A DNA stretch of 64,000 nucleotides from Sphaerisporangium sp039871875. Its GTDB lineage: Bacteria; Actinomycetota; Actinomycetes; Streptosporangiales; Streptosporangiaceae. The stretch spans positions 1 through 64,000 of the forward strand of contig NZ_JBDPMD010000048.1 in the NCBI RefSeq assembly GCF_039871875.1, in the 5' to 3' direction. This document shows, one piece after another, positions 21,281-30,477 of this stretch (position 1 is the first letter of the stretch; every line of letters begins with the position of its first letter). The position numbers and the translations under genes are program-made. Under the pieces are notes generated by a model. That model made no database searches, was not told where the DNA came from, and worked only from the letters and a program-made list of their open reading frames with translations.

Positions 21281-22891
21281 TCAACCCGCCCTCAGCGCAA
21301 GGAAAAGATCCACTCTGTCCGCCATAGAGGACAGATCTCGCCCGGTCAACTCCTCGACGCGTCGAATACGGTACCGCACAGTGTTCACATGCACGTGCAA
21401 ACGCTCGGCGCAGAGGTTCCAGGACCCAGCGCAGTCCAGGAACGTCCCGAGGGTTCGGACCAGCTCTGACTGGTGGCGACGGTCGTAGACGAAAAGCGGA
21501 GCAAGGATTCGGTCCGCGAAGGACCTCCGCACATCGTCGGGAACGGTGGCCAGCAACAGAGCATGTGTGTAGATCTCGTCGCTGGTCACCACTCCCCCGC
21601 CACGCGCCTCAGCCAGTCGAAGCGCATGACCCGCCTCCTCGGCACCGCCGCGGACGGCGCCGGGTCCGGTCAACACGGCGCTGACGCCGACCGACACCCG
21701 GCTCGCGGGCAGGCCCGCCTGGAGCGTCGCCACCCGCCGGCTCAGCAGGTCTGACAACGCTCGCACGCTACGCTGCACTTGCATCTGCACGCGATTCCGT
21801 CCTTGCACATGCACGGGCTGAGAATGTTGCAAATGCACGATCTCATCAGTACCGAGCGTGCGCAATGGCACGAGGGCTACAGCCCCGTCCGCTCCCGCCG
21901 CCGCGACCACCCGGCGCTCCAGCATCTCCTCGATCACCCGCCCGCCGAGCACCGCCGGATCGGGCCCGTCGGTCGCGCCCGGGCGCACCACCGACGCCAT
22001 CACCACCGCATACGATTCTGTCGGATCGACGCCGCATGTGCGCAGGCGGGCGGCCAGTTCGGCGGTGTCGGCGGCCCCCGACGACGCGGCGCCGATCAAC
22101 TGCTCGGCCAGCCGCCGCTCCACCCGGCGGCCCTCCTCGCGGCGGCTGCGCTCCAGCGCGGCGCACGCCGCGAGCTCGTACCCGGTGTCCGCGCGGTCCA
22201 GCAGGTCGCCGCCGCAGACCAGCGCCCAGCCCGCCGCCCGGTGCGCCCGGTCCACCGCGAAAAGCGTGAACGGACCCCCCGGGGTGCGCACCAGGTGGGG
22301 CAGCCGGGTCGCCGCCAGGTACTCGCGGGCCAGCAGGGCCGCCGTCCCCTCGTCGAGGGCCCCGGCCACGACGGTGCCGACCGCGGAGATCACCGCGCCG
22401 GTCATGCCGAGTTCCCCGGAGATCAGCGCGCACAGTTCCTCCAGGTCCGCGCCCTCGGCGACCGCGGCGACGATCCTGCGGTGCCGGCCGAGCTCGCCGC
22501 GCAGGTCGAGGGCGTCCACGCCGGACGTGCGGGTCTCCACCACGTCGCTGAGTGTGCGGAACGACACCTCCTCCGGCACGTCGAGCAACGGCAGGTCGTG
22601 CTCACGGCACGCCTCCACCAGGTCGCCGGGCACGTGCCCGAGCCACGCCCGGCCCGCGGCGAGCGCGCCCACGCCGGCCGCGGCGAGGATCTCGACGAAG
22701 CGCCGCGAGTCGCCGGGGTCCCTGTGCCACATCAGGCCCGTCATCACCAGCTCGCCGCCCGCCAGGTAACGGCCGGGGTCGGGCAGGTCGGTGATGTAGA
22801 CGCCGGTCACCCGGCGGTCCAGGTGCCGGTCCCCGGTCAGCAGGGTCACGGCGCCCAGGCCTTCCGTCCCGATCAGCTCACGTATCCGCAC
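21281..22891 (-). CDS. pucR: PucR-family transcriptional regulator
   Basis: A 536-residue regulator. The N-terminal PucR domain is seen in RELIGTEGLGAVTLLTGD and in VTGVYITDLPDPGRYLAGGE. A GGDEF-like/CdaR middle region follows, and the C-terminal HTH_30 reads LCAERLHVHVNTVRYRIRRV. Proteins of this family control purine catabolism and related genes. A linker around residues 350-375 (HLQHSQPVHVQGRNRVQMQV) is unusual and at DNA level contains repeated TTGCAnATGCAC motifs. GTG at 22891 is the start. It is divergent from a molybdenum hydroxylase gene 117 bp away, the expected purine-oxidation target. Confidence 0.9.
   Translation of the reverse strand: MRIRELIGTEGLGAVTLLTGDRHLDRRVTGVYITDLPDPGRYLAGGELVMTGLMWHRDPGDSRRFVEILAAAGVGALAAGRAWLGHVPGDLVEACREHDLPLLDVPEEVSFRTLSDVVETRTSGVDALDLRGELGRHRRIVAAVAEGADLEELCALISGELGMTGAVISAVGTVVAGALDEGTAALLAREYLAATRLPHLVRTPGGPFTLFAVDRAHRAAGWALVCGGDLLDRADTGYELAACAALERSRREEGRRVERRLAEQLIGAASSGAADTAELAARLRTCGVDPTESYAVVMASVVRPGATDGPDPAVLGGRVIEEMLERRVVAAAGADGAVALVPLRTLGTDEIVHLQHSQPVHVQGRNRVQMQVQRSVRALSDLLSRRVATLQAGLPASRVSVGVSAVLTGPGAVRGGAEEAGHALRLAEARGGGVVTSDEIYTHALLLATVPDDVRRSFADRILAPLFVYDRRHQSELVRTLGTFLDCAGSWNLCAERLHVHVNTVRYRIRRVEELTGRDLSSMADRVDLFLALRAG
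21773..21838. promoter_or_regulatory. Cluster of TTGCA-type repeats within pucR
   Basis: CTGCACTTGCATCTGCAC (21773-21790), CTTGCACATGCAC (21802-21814) and TTGCAAATGCAC (21827-21838) occur within 66 bp of coding DNA. One differs by a single base from CTTGCACCTGCAC near 53348, upstream of an XRE module. They may be binding sites or a chance product of a Gln/Val/His-rich linker. Confidence 0.35.
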
Positions 22892-23007
22892 ATGTACAGG
22901 CTAAGTGGGGCGGTTTGGACGAACCTACAACCGGCCGCCGCGGCGGGTCGCCGCGTTTCGCGGCGGCGTCAATAGGCCGGCTCACCAGGGGCTGATGTAC
23001 TGCCGGT

Positions 23008-25260
23008 GTGAGCCACACCGCGAGCGGCCAGAGCCGGACCAGGCCGAGCGGCCTGGGCGTCGGGGCGAGCGCGCCCCGCCCGGACGGCAATCTGAAGGTG
23101 ACGGGCGAGTTCGCCTACTCCTCCGACCTGTACCTCGACGGCATGGTGTGGGGCGCCACCCTGCGCAGCCCCCACCCCTCGGCGTGGATCCGGTCCCTCA
23201 ACGTGGGCCCGGCGCTCGCCATGCCCGGCGTCCACGCCGTGCTGACCCACGAGGACGTGCCCGGGGAGCGGTTCTACGGCCTCGATCTGCAGGACCAGCC
23301 GGTGCTCGCCGTCGACCAGGTCCGCTACCAGGGCGAGCCGGTGGCGATCGTGGCGGCCGACCACCCGGAGATCGCGCGGCGCGCCGCGGCGGCCGTCGTG
23401 GTGGAGTACGAGCCGCGTGAGCCGGTCACCGACCCGCGGCGTGCGGTGTTCGACGCGGACTGCCCCAAGGTGCACCCCGGCGGGAACGTCGTGCGGTACC
23501 AGCCGGTGCGGGTCGGCGGGGAGTTCACCGCCGACGTCGTGGTGCGGGGCGAGTACGAGGTCGGCATGCAGGACCAGGCGTTCCTCGGGCCGGAGTCGGG
23601 GCTCGCGGTGCCGGCCGAGGACGGCGGCGTCGACCTGTACGTGGCGACGCAGTGGCTCCACGTGGACCGCGAGCAGATCGCGCCGTGCCTCGGGCTGCCC
23701 CCGGAGAAGGTGCGGCTGACGCTGGCCGGGGTCGGCGGCGCGTTCGGCGCCCGGGAGGACCTGTCGATGCAGGTGCACGCGTGCATGCTGGCGCTGCGCA
23801 CCGGCCGGCCCGTCAAGATCGTGTACGGCAGGCAGGAGTCGTTCCACGGGCACGTCCACCGGCATCCGGCGCGCATGCGGTACGAGCACGGGGCCACGCG
23901 GGACGGGCGGCTGGTGTACGTGAAGGCCGAGATCGTGCTGGACGGCGGGGCGTACTGCTCCTCCACGCCGGCGGTGGTCGGCAACGCGGCGTCGCTCGGC
24001 GTGGGGCCGTACGAGGTCGCCAACATCGAGATCGACGCGTACGGGGTGTACACCAACAACCCGCCGTGCGGGGCGATGCGCGGGTTCGGTGCGGTGCAGG
24101 CCTGCTACGCGTACGAGTCGCAGATGGACCGGGTGGCGCAGGCATGCGGGCTCGACCCGGTGGAGGTCCGGGTGCGCAACGCGGTGTCGCAGGGGTCACG
24201 CCTCGCCACCGGGCAGGTCATCGAGTCGCCCGCGCCGCTGGCCGGGATGCTGCGGGAGCTCGCCGCGACGCCGCTGCCCGCGGACGGGCCCGGGACCGAC
24301 CTGCGGTCGCTGCCCGGCGGGGTGGCGCAGACCACGCACGGCGAGGGGGTGCGGCGCGGGGTCGGGTACGGCGTCGGGATCAAGAACATCTGTTACTCGG
24401 AGGGGTTCGACGACCACTCCACGGCCCGGGTGCGGATCGAGCTGCTCGGCGGGGAGCCCCACGTGCTGGTGCACACCGCCGCCGCCGAGGTGGGCCAGGG
24501 CCTGGTGATGGTGCAGGCCCAGATCGCGCGCACCGAGCTCGGCGTCGAACGGGTCACAGTGGCCCCGGCCGACACCACCGTCGGCTCCGCCGGCTCCACG
24601 TCCGCGTCCCGCCAGTCGTACGTCACCGGCGGCGCGGTCCGCGAGGCATGCTTGGCGGTGCGCAAGCGCCTGGACGACCTGCTGGCCGCGTACCCCGGCC
24701 TGTCCCTGGCCGAGGTCCTCGAACGTTCGGGGCCCGTCGAGGAGACCCGCGAGTACCGGCACCGGCCCACGTACCCCATGGACCCGGTGACCGGGCAGGG
24801 CGACTCGCACGTGCAGCTCGCCCTGTGCGTGCACCGCGCCGTGGTGGACGTGGACGTGGAACTCGGCCTGGTGAAGGTCGTGGAGCTGTCCGCGGTGCAG
24901 GACGTCGGGAAGATCCTCAACCCGCTCGCGCTGGAGGGCCAGATCCACGGCGGCACCGCCCAGGGGCTGGGGCTGGCGCTGATGGAGGAGATCCAGGTCC
25001 GCGACGGGCGGGTGCTCAACCCGTCCTTCACCGACTACCTGATCCCCACCATTCTCGACATGCCCCCCATGACCATCTCCATCCTGGAGAACCCGGACCC
25101 GGACGCGCCGTACGGGCTGCGCGGGGCCGGCGAGCCGCCCACCCTGTCCTCCACGCCGGCCATCGCGGCCGCCGTCCGCGACGCAACCGGGCTCGCCCTG
25201 CCGAGGATCCCGGTCCGCCCGTCCGACATCGCGGTGCCCGCCGCGGACGGGGTCAGGTGA
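23008..25260 (+). CDS. Xanthine dehydrogenase-type molybdenum-binding large subunit
   Basis: A 750-residue molybdopterin hydroxylase subunit. The small a/b hammerhead domain begins near DGNLKVTGEFAYSSDLY. Molybdopterin-binding blocks include GVGGAFGAREDLSMQVHACM, PCGAMRGFGAVQACYAYES, EVGQGLVMVQAQIARTELG and GSAGSTSASRQSYVTGGAV. The catalytic Glu is in GLRGAGEPPTL near the C-terminus. The family oxidises xanthine, hypoxanthine or aldehydes with water as the oxygen source. The FAD and 2Fe-2S subunits are not in this window, so partners must be encoded elsewhere. Divergent pucR suggests a purine role. GTG start at 23008. The 3' end overlaps the convergent gene by 8 bp. Confidence 0.9.
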   Translation: MSHTASGQSRTRPSGLGVGASAPRPDGNLKVTGEFAYSSDLYLDGMVWGATLRSPHPSAWIRSLNVGPALAMPGVHAVLTHEDVPGERFYGLDLQDQPVLAVDQVRYQGEPVAIVAADHPEIARRAAAAVVVEYEPREPVTDPRRAVFDADCPKVHPGGNVVRYQPVRVGGEFTADVVVRGEYEVGMQDQAFLGPESGLAVPAEDGGVDLYVATQWLHVDREQIAPCLGLPPEKVRLTLAGVGGAFGAREDLSMQVHACMLALRTGRPVKIVYGRQESFHGHVHRHPARMRYEHGATRDGRLVYVKAEIVLDGGAYCSSTPAVVGNAASLGVGPYEVANIEIDAYGVYTNNPPCGAMRGFGAVQACYAYESQMDRVAQACGLDPVEVRVRNAVSQGSRLATGQVIESPAPLAGMLRELAATPLPADGPGTDLRSLPGGVAQTTHGEGVRRGVGYGVGIKNICYSEGFDDHSTARVRIELLGGEPHVLVHTAAAEVGQGLVMVQAQIARTELGVERVTVAPADTTVGSAGSTSASRQSYVTGGAVREACLAVRKRLDDLLAAYPGLSLAEVLERSGPVEETREYRHRPTYPMDPVTGQGDSHVQLALCVHRAVVDVDVELGLVKVVELSAVQDVGKILNPLALEGQIHGGTAQGLGLALMEEIQVRDGRVLNPSFTDYLIPTILDMPPMTISILENPDPDAPYGLRGAGEPPTLSSTPAIAAAVRDATGLALPRIPVRPSDIAVPAADGVR

Positions 25261-27526
25261 GGTCGCCGCGTTCGCAGGCGACGCCGTCCTGGTCGCCGTC
25301 GATATACCAGTGGTACTCGGGGTGCACGCCCTTGGTGTACGGGCCGTAGCCGGCGGCGTTGGCCTGCTTGCAACTGGCGAAGCGGGTGTCGGGTTTGCGG
25401 GTGGCGGTGCCGGTGGGGCGGGAAGCCGACGCGCTGGGTGTGCGGGCGGCGGGGTCGGTCCGGCCCGCCGAACTCGGCGGGGTGGACGAGCCGGTCGGCG
25501 GCGCCAGCGGCACGGCACCGCCGGCTCCGGCACCGGTGGGGGCGGTGGAGGGGGCGCCGACGGAACCGCCGGTGGACGGGACGCCGCCGGGGGCGGTGGG
25601 GCCGGTGGACGGCGCGGTGGACGGAGGGCAGGTGTTCGTGCCGCCCGGGGAGAGGGGCGCGCCCGGGAGGTCCTGCGACGTGGGGGCGCCCGGCTGACCC
25701 TGGGACGTGGGGGCGCCGGGCTGGCCCGAGGCGGTCGGCGCACCGGGTTGCCCCTGAGACGTGAGGTTGCCCGGCTGGCCCTGGGAGGTCGGCGCCCCGG
25801 GCTGGCCCTGGGACGTGGGGGCGCCCGGCTGCCCCTGAGATGTGGGGGCGCCCGGCTGACCCTGAGATGTGGGGGCGCCCGGCTGGCCCTGGGACGTGGG
25901 GGCGCCGGGCTGGCCCGAGGCGGTCGGCGCGCCGGGCTGGCCTGACGCGGTCGGTGCGCCGGGCTGGCCTGACGCGGTCGGTGCGCCGGGCTGGCCGGTG
26001 GGGGCGCCCGGCTGGCCCTGGCCGGGGGCGGTGGGCGGGCAGGTGCCGGGGCCGGAGGAGACCGAGGGGGCGGCACCGGTGCCGAGGAGGCGGGCGACCA
26101 GGGTGTCGGCCTGGTCCTTGGTGAAGCCGGAGATGCTCAGGCTGTCCACGGTCAGGGGCTGGGCCACCCGGGGGGCGGCCACGACGCGGTCGGCCACGAC
26201 CACGGCCAGTTGCTGGTCGATGGAGTCACGGGTGAGGTCGGCCAGGCGGTCGCGGCTCTCGGGGGCCAGGACGACGCGGACGGCGAACGCCTGGTCCTGC
26301 TCGGGGATCGCCTCGACCTTCAGGACGGACGTGACGGTGACGCCGGGGGCGACCTGGTAGCAGGTCGTGCCGGCGTCGTCGAGGACGGCCTCGGCGCCCG
26401 GGCAGGGCGCGGCGCGCACGCCGGTGACCGGGGCGAAGTGGATCGTGGTGGCCAGGCGGCGGGGTGGGGCCGCGCCGAGCGGCACGTCCGGCTGGCGGGT
26501 CATCAGGACGGCGATCGTGCCGAGCACACCCGTCACGAGCACCACGACCACCAGCGCCGTCACGAGCGCGATCGTCGTCGCCCGCGCCGCACGCGGCGGC
26601 CCCGGGGGCGCCCCTCCGGCCCCTCCGGGCTCCCCCGGCCCCGGCGGCGGCCCGCCGGGCCCGCCCGGCCCTTCCGGCCCGAACGGCCCCTCAGGCTGAC
26701 GCGGCTCCCCCGGCGCGGGACCTCCCGGCCCCGAGAGCTCCTCAGGCTCGCTCAGCCCACCCGGCCGCTCCGCGCCGAACGACTGCTCCCCGTGCCGCCA
26801 TCCGGCCGCCCCGGGCTGCCCCTCGGGACTCCAGCCGAACCCGGCCGGATCCGTGACGGGCCCGTCATCCAGGCCCACGCCACCGGCCCCTGCCCACGGC
26901 GCCCCTGCGGCGGGCCGGCCGAAGGCGTCCGCGTCCGCTGGCCGCGGCGGCCCGTCGGCACGCCGGCCGTACACATCAGCGTCCGTCGCGCCGGGCCGAT
27001 CCCCCGCCCACGGCGATCCGTCGGCACGCCGGCCGTACACATCCGCATCCGTGCCACTGAGCCGGTCCGCGGGCCACGGCGTGCCTTCGGCTGGCCGGCG
27101 GAACATGTCAGGGTCCGTGCCGCCGTGCCGGTCCGCGGGCCACGGCGCTCCCTCTGTGGGCCGGCGGAACATGTCCGGATCCGTGCCGCCGTGCCGGTCC
27201 GCGGGCCGGCGGAACATGTCAGGGTCCGTATGCCGGTCGGTCGCCCACGGGGAGCCCTGGTCCTGGCCCGCGGCCTCGGCGCGGCGGTCGAAGGCCGGGT
27301 CCGCCGCGGTCCCGTCCGAGGTGGGGGTGCCGTGCCAGCCGGAGGACCAGCCCTCCGGGTCCTCCGGGCGGACCGCGGGCGGGACCTCGCCCGGCTCCAT
27401 GGGGCGGCCGGTGAGGACCTCGGGGTCGTCGGTGTGGGTGCCGAGGGACGCGGGAGGCGCGGCCGGTGGACCGGCCTGATCGCGTGGCGGGCCGGAGTGG
27501 CCGTGGACCGCCGGATCGTTACGCAT
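25253..27526 (-). CDS. Repeat-rich membrane protein with SecD-head and excalibur domains
   Basis: About 757 residues. The N-terminal 310 residues are cytoplasmic and low-complexity, with 19-residue repeats such as GTDPDMFRRPAEG and TDADVYGRRADG. A TM helix lies at about 315-340 (IALVTALVVVVLVTGVLGTI). Outside, about 355-480 resembles the SecDF P1 head subdomain (TTIHFAPVTGV, FAVRVVLAPESRDRLADLTR, ISGFTKDQADTLVARLLG). A collagen-like GQPGAPT repeat tract follows, and the last 40 residues are an excalibur calcium-binding motif (CKQANAAGYGPY, DGDQDGVACE). ATG at 27526 has AGGGG 5 nt upstream. Likely a wall- or surface-exposed protein; function unknown. Confidence 0.75.
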   Translation of the reverse strand: MRNDPAVHGHSGPPRDQAGPPAAPPASLGTHTDDPEVLTGRPMEPGEVPPAVRPEDPEGWSSGWHGTPTSDGTAADPAFDRRAEAAGQDQGSPWATDRHTDPDMFRRPADRHGGTDPDMFRRPTEGAPWPADRHGGTDPDMFRRPAEGTPWPADRLSGTDADVYGRRADGSPWAGDRPGATDADVYGRRADGPPRPADADAFGRPAAGAPWAGAGGVGLDDGPVTDPAGFGWSPEGQPGAAGWRHGEQSFGAERPGGLSEPEELSGPGGPAPGEPRQPEGPFGPEGPGGPGGPPPGPGEPGGAGGAPPGPPRAARATTIALVTALVVVVLVTGVLGTIAVLMTRQPDVPLGAAPPRRLATTIHFAPVTGVRAAPCPGAEAVLDDAGTTCYQVAPGVTVTSVLKVEAIPEQDQAFAVRVVLAPESRDRLADLTRDSIDQQLAVVVADRVVAAPRVAQPLTVDSLSISGFTKDQADTLVARLLGTGAAPSVSSGPGTCPPTAPGQGQPGAPTGQPGAPTASGQPGAPTASGQPGAPTASGQPGAPTSQGQPGAPTSQGQPGAPTSQGQPGAPTSQGQPGAPTSQGQPGNLTSQGQPGAPTASGQPGAPTSQGQPGAPTSQDLPGAPLSPGGTNTCPPSTAPSTGPTAPGGVPSTGGSVGAPSTAPTGAGAGGAVPLAPPTGSSTPPSSAGRTDPAARTPSASASRPTGTATRKPDTRFASCKQANAAGYGPYTKGVHPEYHWYIDGDQDGVACERGDLT
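25673..26017 (-). repeat. Collagen-like 27-bp coding repeats
   Basis: Thirteen units of GQPGAPT, most of them nine codons long (GQPGAPTSQ or GQPGAPTAS), cover about 345 bp within the excalibur gene. One unit reads GQPGNLTSQ. The number is likely to vary between strains by slippage or recombination. Confidence 0.85.
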
Positions 27527-27839
27527 CCTCACCCCTGTGACCGATAAGCGCTCCGGTGAGCCTATCGAGGAGTCACGTGATCGGGCTAACCGCGTGAACG
27601 CCGGGCAGGTACCGGGCTGACGGAAGATGTCCGGACATTTTGCTGCGTCCAGAGGGTAATTCCTGACGACATGCTCCTTGGCCAGGGTTTTTCTGGGAAC
27701 GCACAGTGGTAACAGGGTCCGGCGCCCTCACCCCCGGCGCCGGGAAACGGCCACGCGGGCGGCCCGGAGAGCGACGGGCGGCGCGGCGGGTCACGGCGAG
27801 CCGCGGCCCGCCGGTCAGGGTCGACGGAGGAGTTTCCAC
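27527..27839. other. Divergent promoter region, excalibur gene / alanine dehydrogenase
   Basis: About 310 bp between the starts of the leftward excalibur gene and the rightward alanine dehydrogenase gene. The ribosome site for the latter is GGAGGA at about 27826-27831. No RNA gene was recognised; promoters for both genes should lie here but I cannot place them. Confidence 0.45.
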
Positions 27840-28955
27840 ATGAAGGTCGGAGTACCCCGAGAGGTCAAGGACAACGAGTACCGCGTCGCGCTGACCCCTG
27901 CGGGCGCGCACGAGTTCACGTCCCGCGGGCACGAGGTGCTCGTGGAACGGGGCGCGGGCGCGGGGTCGTCGATCCCGGACGAGCAGTTCCAGCGGGCGGG
28001 CGCCACCATCGCCGACTCGGCGGAGGAGGTGTGGCGTGAGGGGGAGCTGGTCTTGAAGGTCAAGGAGCCCATCGCGGCGGAGTACGCCCTGATGCGCGAG
28101 GGCCAGGTGCTGTTCACGTACCTCCACCTGGCCGCGTCCCGCAAGCTCACCGTGGCGATGCTGGAGTCCGGCGTCACCGGGATCGCGTACGAGACCGTGC
28201 AGACGTCCCTCGGCGCGCTCCCCCTGCTGGCCCCCATGTCGGAGGTGGCGGGCCGTCTCGCCCCGCAGGTCGGCGCCTACCACCTGATGCGGCAGGGCGG
28301 CGGCAGGGGCGTGCTGATGGGCGGGGTGTCGGGCGTGTACCCGGCCAAGGTCGTGGTGCTCGGCGCCGGGGTGTCCGGCATGAACGCCGCCGCGATCGCC
28401 CTCGGCATGCAGGCCGAGGTGCTGATCCTGGACATGAACATCGACCGGCTGCGCCAGGCCGACACGATCTACCGGGGCCACCTGCAGACCGTGGCGTCCA
28501 ACGCGTACGAGATCGAGCGGGCGGTGCTCGACGCCGACCTGGTGATCGGCGCGGTGCTGGTGCCCGGCGCCAAGGCGCCCAAGCTGATCTCCAACGAGCT
28601 GGTCTCCCGCATGAAGGAGGGCTCGGTGCTGGTGGACATCTCGATCGACCAGGGTGGCGCGTTCGAGGACTCCCGGCCCACGACGCACGCGCACCCGACG
28701 TACAGGGTCCACGGCTCGGTCTTCTACTGCGTGGCCAACATGCCCGGCGCGGTGCCGCACACCTCGACGTACGCGCTGACCAACGTGACGCTGCCCTACG
28801 CCACCGCCATCGCCGACAAGGGATGGCGGGCGGCGCTGGCGGACGACCCGGCGCTGGCCCGCGGGCTGAACGTGCACGCGGGCCGGCTCACCAACCGCCC
28901 CGTCGGCCAGGCACATGGACTGGAGGCGGTCGATCCGGAGGAACTGCTGCGCTGA
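27840..28955 (+). CDS. ald: Alanine dehydrogenase
   Basis: 371 residues, the standard length for NAD-dependent L-alanine dehydrogenase, which interconverts alanine and pyruvate plus ammonia. The N-terminus MKVGVPREVKDNEYRVALTP, the catalytic-region VLFTYLHLAA (His) and LVLKVKEPI (Lys), and the Rossmann GAGVSGMNAAAIALGMQAEV motif are all present, as is the C-terminal ALARGLNVHAG. ATG at 27840 follows GGAGGA. It is a single gene, convergent with the DUF3105 gene 8 bp away. Confidence 0.97.
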   Translation: MKVGVPREVKDNEYRVALTPAGAHEFTSRGHEVLVERGAGAGSSIPDEQFQRAGATIADSAEEVWREGELVLKVKEPIAAEYALMREGQVLFTYLHLAASRKLTVAMLESGVTGIAYETVQTSLGALPLLAPMSEVAGRLAPQVGAYHLMRQGGGRGVLMGGVSGVYPAKVVVLGAGVSGMNAAAIALGMQAEVLILDMNIDRLRQADTIYRGHLQTVASNAYEIERAVLDADLVIGAVLVPGAKAPKLISNELVSRMKEGSVLVDISIDQGGAFEDSRPTTHAHPTYRVHGSVFYCVANMPGAVPHTSTYALTNVTLPYATAIADKGWRAALADDPALARGLNVHAGRLTNRPVGQAHGLEAVDPEELLR

Positions 28956-28963
28956 GCGCCGCG

Positions 28964-29689
28964 TCAGGACGACGGCGTGGCGCTCGCCGAGGCCGACGGC
29001 GTCGGGTCCGGCACCGGCGCGGTGCCCGTGGAGCTCGGCTCCGGGGTGGGCGCCACGGTGGGCAGCGGGTTCTGCGAGGCCGGCAGGTTGGTGCTGCCCT
29101 GGCCGCCGCAGGTCGCGCCGTACTCAGGCGTGGTGGACGGGTTCTGCTTGTACTTGGTGATGTACTTCGGCAGGCGCGGGTCGTCGGCGTTGTTCAGCTT
29201 CAACTGGTGGTTCCACGAGCTGACCACGACAGGCGCGGACAGGCCGGGGTACGGGCTGAGCAGGAGGTAGTCGCCGGTGACGAGCGCCTTGAGCTTGTCC
29301 ACCTGGGCCTTCGGCAGGTCCGGCCGGTAGGTGATCCACACCGCGCCGTGCTCCATGGAGTGCACGGCGTTCTCGCTGTTGATCGGCTCGTCGTACACCT
29401 GGCAGAGCTGCCAGGTGGGGTTGTGCTCCCCGCCGACCGGCGGGTTCTCCTTGTAGGCGACCCTGGCGGCGGTGTGCCCGCCGGCGTCGTACTTGAAGCT
29501 GGTGACGCCGTCCAGGGACGAGCGGGCGCGCTCATTGATCACGTAGTAGCCGACCAGACCGACCAGCACCGCGATGACCAGTCCGCCCGCACCCCACATG
29601 AGCAGTGCCGTGCGTCGCTCCTTGCGCTGCTGCGCGGCGCGCATCTTGGCAAGCTGCTCCCGCCGAGCCTGCGTCCTCTCCTTGGCCAT
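28964..29689 (-). CDS. DUF3105 domain membrane protein
   Basis: 241 residues. A positively charged N-terminus (MAKERTQARREQLAKMRAAQ) precedes one TM helix (LLMWGAGGLVIAVLVGLVGY), then an extracytoplasmic DUF3105 domain: NPPVGGEHNPTW, C-Q-V-Y, ENAVHSMEHGAVWITYRPD, and a proline/threonine-rich tail. The clustered His and Glu residues suggest metal binding, but no activity is established. ATG at 29689 has GGAGG at 5-nt spacing; an ATG or GTG at 29704 also exists. It is divergent from a DUF305 gene, a frequent pairing in actinomycetes. Confidence 0.88.
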   Translation of the reverse strand: MAKERTQARREQLAKMRAAQQRKERRTALLMWGAGGLVIAVLVGLVGYYVINERARSSLDGVTSFKYDAGGHTAARVAYKENPPVGGEHNPTWQLCQVYDEPINSENAVHSMEHGAVWITYRPDLPKAQVDKLKALVTGDYLLLSPYPGLSAPVVVSSWNHQLKLNNADDPRLPKYITKYKQNPSTTPEYGATCGGQGSTNLPASQNPLPTVAPTPEPSSTGTAPVPDPTPSASASATPSS

Positions 29690-29817
29690 CCGGTCCTCCA
29701 CCACCCGCGTCAGGTTTTCGTTTTCTCAAGCTGCCTGGCTTATGTGGAGGATAGTGGGTACGTAATAAGGTTTGCGTCTATCGCTCCTGACATCCCCACC
29801 TCTGGACACACTCTGCC

Positions 29818-30465
29818 ATGAATCTTTCACGGACCCGCATGATCCTGGTCGTGCTCGTGGCGTGCGCCCTGACCGCGGTGGTCACGCTGTTCGTCACACG
29901 GGCGGCGGGCCCGCCGGGGGACGACTCGCCGGAGGCGGGGTTCGCCCGGGACATGGCGGTGCACCACGCGCAGGCGGCCGAGATGGGCTTCGCGGTGCGG
30001 GACAACAGCCAGGACCAGGCGGTCAGGAACCTGGCGTACGACATCATCACCACGCAGACGGCCCAGCGCGGCATGTTCGGCGGGTGGTTGCAGCAGTGGG
30101 GCCTGACCCAGGCGGGCGACCGTCCCCCGATGGCGTGGATGGCCGGTCACGGGGGGCACGGCGCGGCGTCCCCGGCGCCCGGCGGCGGCGCGCCGCGTAT
30201 GCCGGGCATGGCGAGCGACGCCGAGATGCGACGCCTGAACGAGACCAAGGGCAAGGACGGCGAGATCCTTTTCCTGCAGCTCATGATCCGCCACCACCAA
30301 GGCGGGGTCGACATGGCGAAGGGCCTGCTGAGGCTGTCGGACCGCCCGGAGGTCCGCACGATGGCGCAGCACATCGTGAACACCCAGGACGGCGAGATCG
30401 GGTTGATGACCGAGATGCTCACGGCACGCGGCGCCAAGCCCTACCCGTCCATCTCGACCGGCTAG
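29818..30465 (+). CDS. DUF305 domain exported protein
   Basis: 215 residues with an N-terminal membrane anchor (MILVVLVACALTAVVTLFVT). Two DUF305 copies of the ferritin-like pattern are visible: FARDMAVHHAQAAEMG and FLQLMIRHHQGGVDMAKGLL, each with the H-H-x-Q/G motif, plus M- and H-rich GHGGHGAAS and GMASDAEM linkers. The family is thought to bind metals, copper in some cases. It starts 128 bp from the divergent DUF3105 gene. Confidence 0.9.
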   Translation: MNLSRTRMILVVLVACALTAVVTLFVTRAAGPPGDDSPEAGFARDMAVHHAQAAEMGFAVRDNSQDQAVRNLAYDIITTQTAQRGMFGGWLQQWGLTQAGDRPPMAWMAGHGGHGAASPAPGGGAPRMPGMASDAEMRRLNETKGKDGEILFLQLMIRHHQGGVDMAKGLLRLSDRPEVRTMAQHIVNTQDGEIGLMTEMLTARGAKPYPSISTG

Positions 30466-30477
30466 CAGGGGGCGGGA

